From: Actinomycetes bacterium
GTDB lineage: Bacteria; Actinomycetota; Acidimicrobiia; Acidimicrobiales; RAAP-2
Assembly: GCA_021793395.1 (NCBI GenBank)
Contig: JAJYSU010000017.1
Span: forward strand, 1 to 38,232
Direction of reading: 5' to 3'
DNA length: 38,232 nt
The notes below the pieces were generated by a model that was not told the origin of the DNA, searched no databases, and was given only the letters and a program-made list of their open reading frames with translations. Both the position numbers and the translations under genes were made by a program. Positions 34,361 through 38,232 of the stretch are shown here, piece after piece (the first letter of the stretch is position 1; the number at the start of each line of letters is the position of its first letter).

Positions 34361-34384
34361 ACCCACGGATTAGGCAGGAGAGCC
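34361..34384 (-). repeat. ISL3 right terminal inverted repeat
   Basis: ACCCACGGATTAGGCAGG then AGAGCC. It is the partner of 32991-33014 and defines the right edge of the element. Confidence 0.88.
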
Positions 34385-34463
34385 AAACAACTCGAGCCCG
34401 GTCAAAACAAGACTTGCATGAGTTACGTGTGCGCTTGTGAGATCGATTGCGGCGAAGCGTGAC

Positions 34464-34513
34464 GGGCATCAATTGGGCATCAATGAACTGTGTTTGGGCA
34501 TCACCGGGCATCA
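34464..34513 (+). repeat. four GGGCATCA direct repeats, candidate integrase arm sites
   Basis: GGGCATCA starts at 34464, 34475, 34496 and 34506. The spacings are 11, 21 and 10 bp, so all four face the same side of the helix. They lie 84 bp from the tRNA-Gly fragment. Tyrosine integrases with an N-terminal arm-binding domain use such short repeats beside the crossover core. The rest of 34385-34596 holds no gene. Confidence 0.5.
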
Positions 34514-34596
34514 CACAGTGGACAGTGGTGGATACTCGCGGTTTACGTGGTGTACTCGAAACACCCTGCAATCACTGGTGTTTAGCTTGAATCACT

Positions 34597-34635
34597 TGGA
34601 GCGGGCGACGAGAATCGAACTCGCGTTCTCAGCTT
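34597..34635 (-). other. tRNA-Gly 3' fragment: attachment-site (att) scar
   Basis: On the minus strand the 39 nt run from the 3' half of the anticodon arm (AAGCTG) through the T arm (GCGAGTTCGATTCTCGT) to the acceptor end CGCCCGCTCCA with encoded CCA. This is the 3' part of a tRNA-Gly. The sequence on the 5' side (34636 on) does not supply the D arm or the matching GCGGGCG acceptor strand, so it is not a working tRNA. A tRNA 3' end duplicated next to an integrase gene is the usual footprint of tRNA-targeted integration. Because the 5' half is missing, this is the distal att end. The intact tRNA should lie at the far side of the element, right of the window. Confidence 0.8.
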
Positions 34636-34769
34636 GCGTACGGCTGAGGACCACGAAAACTCTTGTGGCGTAAGGCCGTTACGAGGTCGAGCACCACTCG
34701 CGACAGTGCTGCGACACCGAGATACGGCCAATCGTGGCGCGATTGCACTCCGCGCAGCGTCCCGGACCA

Positions 34770-34788
34770 GTGCTGTCATGGACAGCAC
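34770..34788 (+). promoter_or_regulatory. 19-bp palindrome centred on the xis-like start codon
   Basis: GTGCTGTCATGGACAGCAC: perfect 8-bp arms with the ATG of the next gene as the centre. It may be a binding site for the encoded HTH protein, or an mRNA hairpin masking the start codon. There is no Shine-Dalgarno sequence in front. Confidence 0.55.
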
Positions 34789-34993
34789 GCACGACCACAC
34801 CACCTGTCCCGGTTGCGACCGGGTGCTGCACATCAGCGAGCTCGCCGGCTGGCTGGACGAGAGCGTGCATACGCTCTACAAGTGGGCGGCCATCGGCTAC
34901 CCCACCTTCCCGCGCCGGCTCGCCCTTCGCAACCGGCGCGTCGCCGTCACCTGCACGTCGGTCAAGGCCTCGCTGGTGGAGGTGGCGCGATGA
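34778..34993 (+). CDS. excisionase-like HTH protein
   Basis: 71 aa. After a short Cys-containing start (TTCPGCDRV) comes a MerR/AlpA-type helix-turn-helix: LHISELAGWLDESVHTLYKWAAIGYP, then a basic stretch RRLALRNRRVAVT and a closing helix SVKASLVEVAR. This is the usual form of small directionality factors encoded beside tyrosine integrases. It overlaps the integrase start by 4 nt (ATGA). An in-frame upstream extension to 34634 runs over the att region and is unlikely to be coding. Role in excision and control of the element is inferred. Confidence 0.72.
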   Translation: MDSTHDHTTCPGCDRVLHISELAGWLDESVHTLYKWAAIGYPTFPRRLALRNRRVAVTCTSVKASLVEVAR

Positions 34994-35577
34994 GACTCGT
35001 CAACGCCTGGATCGGTCACGAGGGCAAGCCGGTCCCAACATCCAAGGGTCCGCGCTACCAGGTGCGCTGGCTCGTGAGCCCCGGCGCCGGGCGCCCGCCC
35101 GTCGAGCGCAAGCGCACCGACTTTCGCACCAAGGCCGCCGCCCGGTTCTTCATCGAGCGCCTCGAGAAGGCTGAGTACGGGGTCGAGGGCTGGCGCATCG
35201 ACGAGAACGGACAGCCGACCGACGAACCCATAGGGGCGACGAGCGTCTTCGGCGCGCTCGAGGTGTACGTCGCGTCGCGCTGGAACGCCGTCTGGAAGGT
35301 TGCCTCGCGCTCCAAGGCCCGCATGCGCTTGGTCGAGCTGGTCGCGCGCACCCTCGAGCCCAAGAGCGATCGCGAGGCGCTGCTCGTCGTCCTGGAGGAC
35401 CAGCGCCCGGACCGGTGCCGTCCTGAGCCGCGAACCCCGGTCGAGTGGGCGGCGCGCTACCTCCGCGACCACGGCCTGCGGCCTGCCCCAGCCGAGCTCA
35501 GTGAAGAGATGGCCGGTGGCCGTCGATGGATCGAAGCCCGCTCGATTCCCTCTCGGCGCTCTCCATCCATCACATGA
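34990..35577 (+). CDS. tyrosine integrase, N-terminal part (frameshifted)
   Basis: 195 aa, ATG overlapping the xis-like stop. It starts with an arm-binding, AP2-like segment: GKPVPTSKGPRYQVRWLVSPG, then RKRTDFRTKAAARFFIERLEKAEYG. SVFGALEVYVASRWNAVWKVASRSKARMRLVELVA and a helical region with WAARYLRDHGL follow. After RRWIEARSIP the frame runs into nonsense and TGA. The expected continuation (LSALSIHHMIALRDYF) is in the overlapping frame that encodes the catalytic part. A one-base loss near 35550 would explain the split. A deliberate two-protein or frameshifted arrangement is less likely. Confidence 0.7.
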   Translation: MRLVNAWIGHEGKPVPTSKGPRYQVRWLVSPGAGRPPVERKRTDFRTKAAARFFIERLEKAEYGVEGWRIDENGQPTDEPIGATSVFGALEVYVASRWNAVWKVASRSKARMRLVELVARTLEPKSDREALLVVLEDQRPDRCRPEPRTPVEWAARYLRDHGLRPAPAELSEEMAGGRRWIEARSIPSRRSPSIT

Positions 35578-36500
35578 TCGCACTGCGTGACTACTTCACG
35601 CGGGCCGAGCTCGCCCAGTCAAGCGCGCGCACGTACTGGACCGGCACGGTGATGCCCTTCCTGACCTGGCTCGTGGACACCGAGCAGATTGGCCGCGGCG
35701 TAGTCAGGGCCTCGCCGAAGCAGCGCCGCGACGTCGAGGGTGAGCGCCCTGACCCGCGCCGCATCCCCGAGCCGTCTCAGGTGGAGCTCGTTGCCACCCA
35801 CTTCGCGGAACACCACGGGGCCAAGTGGGCAACGTTCGTGCGCCTTGCGACGTGGTGCGCGCTGCGCATCTCCGAGACCCTGGACCTGCGCGCCACGAGC
35901 TTCATCGAGCAGCGCGGGCGGCTCTACCTGCGGGTCGCGACGCAGCAACATCGCGTCACCGGAGTCGACTCCGATGATGGCGCGACGCTGATTCGCTCCG
36001 GCACTAAGTCGACGAGGGACCACCAGGCGAAGGCTCGTGAGGTTCCTCTGCCGACGTGGCTGGAGCGCGAGGTGCGCGAACTCCTCGGCGAGCGCCTGGA
36101 CACCGACGGCGAGCTGTTCTTCACCGGGCCGCGCGGTGCTGCGGCGCCAGCCGAGGCGGTGCGGCGCTGGTGGCGCGAGGCGGTCGACGAGGTTCTCGCC
36201 CCGGTGGCGCCTAACCTCGCCGGCATCACGCCGCACGCGATGCGCCACGCCGGCATGACCTACTGGTTCGCCCAGGGCGTCGACCACAAGCGCATCCAAC
36301 TCTGGGGCGGGTGGGCGAGCCTCAAGGTCATGCTCGACACCTACCGGGGTGTCCTCGACAGCCTGGAGGAGATCGACCTGGCTGGTATCGACGATCCTTG
36401 GCCTGGCTCGCGGGGTACCGGCGAGCCAGGCCGGTCGGCGTGCGACGAAACGAAGATCGTCGACCTAGATGCGTGGCGTCGGAGCAGGTCTATTGGCTGA
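35526..36500 (+). CDS. tyrosine integrase, catalytic part
   Basis: 324 aa from ATG 35526, which has no ribosome site. The core-binding helices (IALRDYFTRAELAQSSARTYWTGTVMPFLTWLV) lead into the catalytic domain: Arg in TWCALRISETLDL, Lys in RSGTKSTRDHQAKAREVPLP, HxxR in ITPHAMRHAGMTYW, Trp in QLWGGWASLKVM, and nucleophile Tyr in LDTYRGVL. All catalytic positions are present. An in-frame TGA at 35502 shows that this frame does not extend further upstream. The full enzyme therefore needs the 34990-35577 part from another frame. It would recombine at the tRNA-Gly 3' end nearby. If translated alone it lacks the arm-binding domain. Confidence 0.85.
   Translation: MDRSPLDSLSALSIHHMIALRDYFTRAELAQSSARTYWTGTVMPFLTWLVDTEQIGRGVVRASPKQRRDVEGERPDPRRIPEPSQVELVATHFAEHHGAKWATFVRLATWCALRISETLDLRATSFIEQRGRLYLRVATQQHRVTGVDSDDGATLIRSGTKSTRDHQAKAREVPLPTWLEREVRELLGERLDTDGELFFTGPRGAAAPAEAVRRWWREAVDEVLAPVAPNLAGITPHAMRHAGMTYWFAQGVDHKRIQLWGGWASLKVMLDTYRGVLDSLEEIDLAGIDDPWPGSRGTGEPGRSACDETKIVDLDAWRRSRSIG
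36402..36430 (+). repeat. perfect 10-bp inverted repeat inside the integrase 3' end
   Basis: CCTGGCTCGC (36402-36411), a 9-nt loop, GCGAGCCAGG (36421-36430), 70 nt before the integrase stop and after the catalytic Tyr codon. It could act as an early terminator or mRNA-stabilising hairpin. Confidence 0.5.
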
Positions 36501-36836
36501 CGAGTCTTGTAGGCGGGCAAGGCGGACTTGACGCTCAGCTGAGGTTCATGTGGACTCTGAATCACCCTCGGGGGTGGCCCGTACCCGGGTGGGGTGCTGG
36601 GTAGCGCGGCGGAGTGACGGCGGTCGAACTGGGCCCGGCGACGGCGAGGGCTCGACGCGTGCGAACTCGTTGCTCGGCTTGGGTGGCTAGGGAGCGCCAG
36701 CGCGGGTGTAACTTTCTTCACTTTGTGCTTCCGGGACGGTTTAACAGGGCCCTCAACACGCACGAGAGAGTGCGGGGTCAAGGTGGCCCTGTGGGCCTCG
36801 GGAGGACCGGGGCCGGAGCAGGAGAGGAGGTGTGGT
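36501..36836. other. 336-bp region without a recognised gene
   Basis: Between the integrase and the next small gene. It is GC-rich and holds open frames without ribosome sites or motifs. A candidate promoter for the small gene should lie here, but no box pair with a proper spacer was found. Confidence 0.4.
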
Positions 36837-37046
36837 GTGTCGAATTCAGACTCCGAGAACATTGGGCTCGTCATGGTAGAAGAGCCCGTTCAGGGCCTTT
36901 ACCAGGTTGTACTCGCGTTCGAAAGTGGGCGCGAGGCACGCGCTCTGGTGCGAAACCGCGACGAGCTCGTGAGGCTCGTCGAGCCACTCGGCGCGCGCGA
37001 CTGCGTTCTGTATCGCGGACGCTCGTGGTTGACGCTTACCGAGTAG
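36837..37046 (+). CDS. small protein of unknown function
   Basis: 69 aa from GTG 36837; GGAGG lies 6 nt upstream and fixes the start. It reads SNSDSENIGLVMVEEP and continues QGLYQVVLAFESGREARALV. It is acidic at the N-terminus, then alternates hydrophobic and charged residues, as in a small alpha/beta fold. It has no Cys, no signal peptide and no HTH. I do not recognise it. It sits between the integrase and the SOS-box gene on the element. The strong ribosome site argues that it is real. Confidence 0.6.
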   Translation: MSNSDSENIGLVMVEEPVQGLYQVVLAFESGREARALVRNRDELVRLVEPLGARDCVLYRGRSWLTLTE

Positions 37047-37052
37047 CAGGGC

Positions 37053-37091
37053 CGCCCCCCCGGCCTGAAACCTGTCAGCCCCCGGGGGGCG
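37053..37091 (+). terminator. GC-only hairpin after the small gene
   Basis: CGCCCCCC (37053-37060) pairs with GGGGGGCG (37084-37091) across a 23-nt loop, 7 nt after the stop codon. There is no U-tract, so its termination role is tentative. Confidence 0.4.
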
Positions 37092-37162
37092 AGTCAACTC
37101 AGTCGGAGCTGGCGAAGGTGCACCCGGCACGAGGATGTAGCACGTGGGGGGTAGTGTGTTCT

Positions 37163-37180
37163 TACGAACAGGTGTTCGTA
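37163..37180 (+). promoter_or_regulatory. LexA (SOS) box, perfect palindrome
   Basis: TACGAACAGGTGTTCGTA: 7-bp perfect arms around AGGT. It contains CGAAC-N4-GTTCG, the LexA site known from actinobacteria and Bacillus. It lies 39-56 bp before ATG 37219 and just upstream of a possible -10, TAGGAT (37206-37211), itself 7 nt before that ATG. LexA bound here would block the -35 region, so the next gene should be DNA-damage inducible. Confidence 0.75.
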
Positions 37181-37218
37181 TGCGAGTGGCGGTGAGACGC
37201 GTGGATAGGATTGGTTAC

Positions 37219-38154
37219 ATGGCGGGACCAGACCGGGGGTGCGCTGTGGTCAGCGTTGATGACCACCGGCGTCATGCACTCCTGCTTGCTCTGGCTGAGA
37301 TTCTCTCGCCGCACCTCACTGGTGCATCCTCGTATCGGCTCGCGCAGGCTGTCGCTATGGGCGCCATCGATGGGAGGCCCGGATCGCTGGCAGATTCGGA
37401 CGATGAACAATGGGCTGCCGAGGGTCTGAGCCAGGTTTCTGAGACTCGAGTGTCGTTCTGGGCGGAGGAGCTCCATCGCTTGTCACTACGGGGCGTGTGG
37501 ATGACAGATGTTCGAGATGTGTCGTACCCGGCGAACCTCGCGATGGTCCACAATCAGCCGCCGTTTCTACTGGTTCGAGGGACACTGGCGCCTCTTGACT
37601 CTCGCGCTGTGGCCGTCGTTGGCACACGACACCCGAGCCCTGAGGGAAATGATGCGTCGGCTCGTATCGCCGCCGAACTGACTAAGCGCAACATCACAGT
37701 CGTCTCCGGGATGGCGCTCGGCATCGACAGCCAGGCGCACAGAGGGGCACTGTCGGCCGGTGGCCGAACCATCGCCGTGTTCGGGACTGGTATTGAACGG
37801 ATCTATCCGGCGAAGAACCGAGAGCTCGCTGACGAGGTCACGAGAAGTGGCGCGTGCGTGTCACAGTTCTGGCCGACAACTACCGGGGCGAAGTGGACGT
37901 TCCCAGCTCGGAATCTTGTGACGTCCGGCATCTCGGTTGGGACTGTGGTCGTCGAAGCGGGTGAGACATCAGGTGCTCGACTCCAAGCTGAAGCCGCGCT
38001 GAAGCACGGCAAGAGGGTGTTCCTCCTGCGGAGTCTCGTCGATGCGCAGCCATGGGCACGTGCCATTGTCGACCGCCCCGGGGCAGTCGCTGTGGACTCG
38101 GTAGACGAGGTCATCAGGGCAGTCGATGCTGAGTTGCCACTCCCTGTGTCGTAG
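37219..38154 (+). CDS. stand-alone DprA/Smf-like Rossmann-fold protein
   Basis: 311 aa from ATG 37219, which may be leaderless (TAGGAT 7 nt upstream); ATG 37180 and several GTGs are in frame. After a helical N-terminal region of about 120 residues comes the DprA/LOG (SLOG) Rossmann fold: VAVVGTRHPSPEG, VVSGMALGIDSQAHRGAL, GGRTIAVFGTGIERIYPAKN, then FPARNLVTSGIS, VVVEAGETSGARLQAEAAL and GKRVFLL. The usual SE-P motif is altered to SQFWP and the GSR motif to GTR. There is no C-terminal winged helix. Housekeeping DprA loads RecA on incoming DNA. This copy is on an integrative element and behind a LexA box, so an accessory role in conflict, damage response or nucleotide sensing is likely. Confidence 0.85.
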   Translation: MAGPDRGCAVVSVDDHRRHALLLALAEILSPHLTGASSYRLAQAVAMGAIDGRPGSLADSDDEQWAAEGLSQVSETRVSFWAEELHRLSLRGVWMTDVRDVSYPANLAMVHNQPPFLLVRGTLAPLDSRAVAVVGTRHPSPEGNDASARIAAELTKRNITVVSGMALGIDSQAHRGALSAGGRTIAVFGTGIERIYPAKNRELADEVTRSGACVSQFWPTTTGAKWTFPARNLVTSGISVGTVVVEAGETSGARLQAEAALKHGKRVFLLRSLVDAQPWARAIVDRPGAVAVDSVDEVIRAVDAELPLPVS

Positions 38155-38166
38155 GAGAAGTGGCGC

Positions 38167-38232
38167 GTGAGCAGAGTGGACTCGCTCACGGTAATGGCGC
38201 CCCTTACGAACGCACTCATTCCAGTTGCCGCG
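38167..38232 (+). CDS. start of a further gene, cut by the window edge
   Basis: GTG at 38167, with AGGAG 9 nt upstream straddling the previous stop. The frame is open for 22 codons to the edge and reads MSRVDSLTVMAPLTNALIPV. It lies 12 nt after the DprA-like gene and is probably co-transcribed with it. Too little is present to name a family. Confidence 0.5.
   Translation, partial: MSRVDSLTVMAPLTNALIPVAA

Larger units (their letters stand above)
32991..34384 (-). mobile_element. ISL3-family insertion sequence, complete ends, inactive transposase
   Basis: 1394 bp bounded by 24-bp imperfect inverted repeats that match at 20 of 24 positions (GGCTCT...ATCCGTGGGT). It carries one minus-strand transposase frame whose stop lies inside the left repeat. 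Both length and GGCTCT termini fit ISL3. The 8 bases outside each end (AGTTTTAG and AAACAACT) are not identical, so no target duplication is visible. It sits 89 bp after bdhA and about 210 bp before the tRNA-Gly scar. Confidence 0.88.

Noticed and set aside
32983..34392. Search for an 8-bp target duplication around the ISL3 element
   Set aside because: The flanks AGTTTTAG and AAACAACT differ; no duplication can be claimed.
34464..34513. Repeat array considered as CRISPR
   Set aside because: Repeats are only 8 bp with 2-13 bp spacers, no cas genes are present, and the phasing fits protein-binding sites better.
34437..34673. Open frame of 78 codons over the att region
   Set aside because: It runs antisense through the tRNA-Gly fragment and over the GGGCATCA repeats, and cannot be a conserved protein.
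36614..37195. Open frame of about 193 codons
   Set aside because: It overlaps the better supported small gene at 36837 in another frame, crosses a GC hairpin and part of the LexA box, and has no motifs.

Overview
GC-rich DNA with tightly packed genes, many GTG starts, ATGA/GTGA stop-start overlaps, apparently leaderless genes (a -10 box 6-7 nt before the start codon) and a LexA box of the Gram-positive/actinobacterial type (GAACnnnnGTTC). This suggests a high-GC Gram-positive, probably an actinobacterium. No marker gene fixes the lineage. About 33 kb is catabolic chromosome; the last ~4 kb is the edge of an integrated element.

Layout. (1) 1-2400, worn-down DNA: an IS256-family transposase remnant, one intact secreted protein with its terminator, and a multiply frameshifted FMN-dependent alpha-hydroxy-acid dehydrogenase pseudogene. 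(2) 2442-6722: a class III aminotransferase and a (methyl)malonate-semialdehyde dehydrogenase, divergent from a MocR-type regulator. This looks like a beta-alanine/omega-amino-acid catabolic unit. (3) 6742-7812: a DmpA-type aminopeptidase. (4) 8071-21624, one probable regulon: a GntR/FCD regulator, an M20 amidohydrolase, an operon with an isopropylmalate-dehydrogenase-type enzyme, an SDR, an aldehyde dehydrogenase and both E1 subunits of a branched-chain 2-oxoacid dehydrogenase, then a complete Dpp/Opp-type ABC importer. Two operon promoters carry a near-identical 24-bp box just after the -10, and the regulator's own promoter carries a partial copy. (5) 22231-32901, two divergent operons: serine hydrolase, ScoAB, TetR and acyl-CoA ligase on one side; a complete Liv-type ABC importer ending in 3-hydroxybutyrate dehydrogenase on the other. 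Together they read as an uptake-and-use system for 3-hydroxybutyrate or a related ester or ketone body. (6) 32991-34384: a complete ISL3-family insertion sequence with recognisable ends, whose transposase has one in-frame amber codon ahead of the catalytic Glu. (7) 34385-38232: four helically phased GGGCATCA repeats, a 39-nt tRNA-Gly 3' fragment (attachment-site scar), an excisionase-like HTH gene, a frameshift-split tyrosine integrase, a small unknown gene, and an apparently SOS-controlled stand-alone DprA-like gene followed by a gene cut by the window edge.

Strongest leads: the 3-hydroxybutyrate importer/catabolism locus, the three-promoter GntR regulon, and the LexA-box-controlled DprA-like gene on an integrative element, which may belong to a larger accessory system continuing past the right edge.
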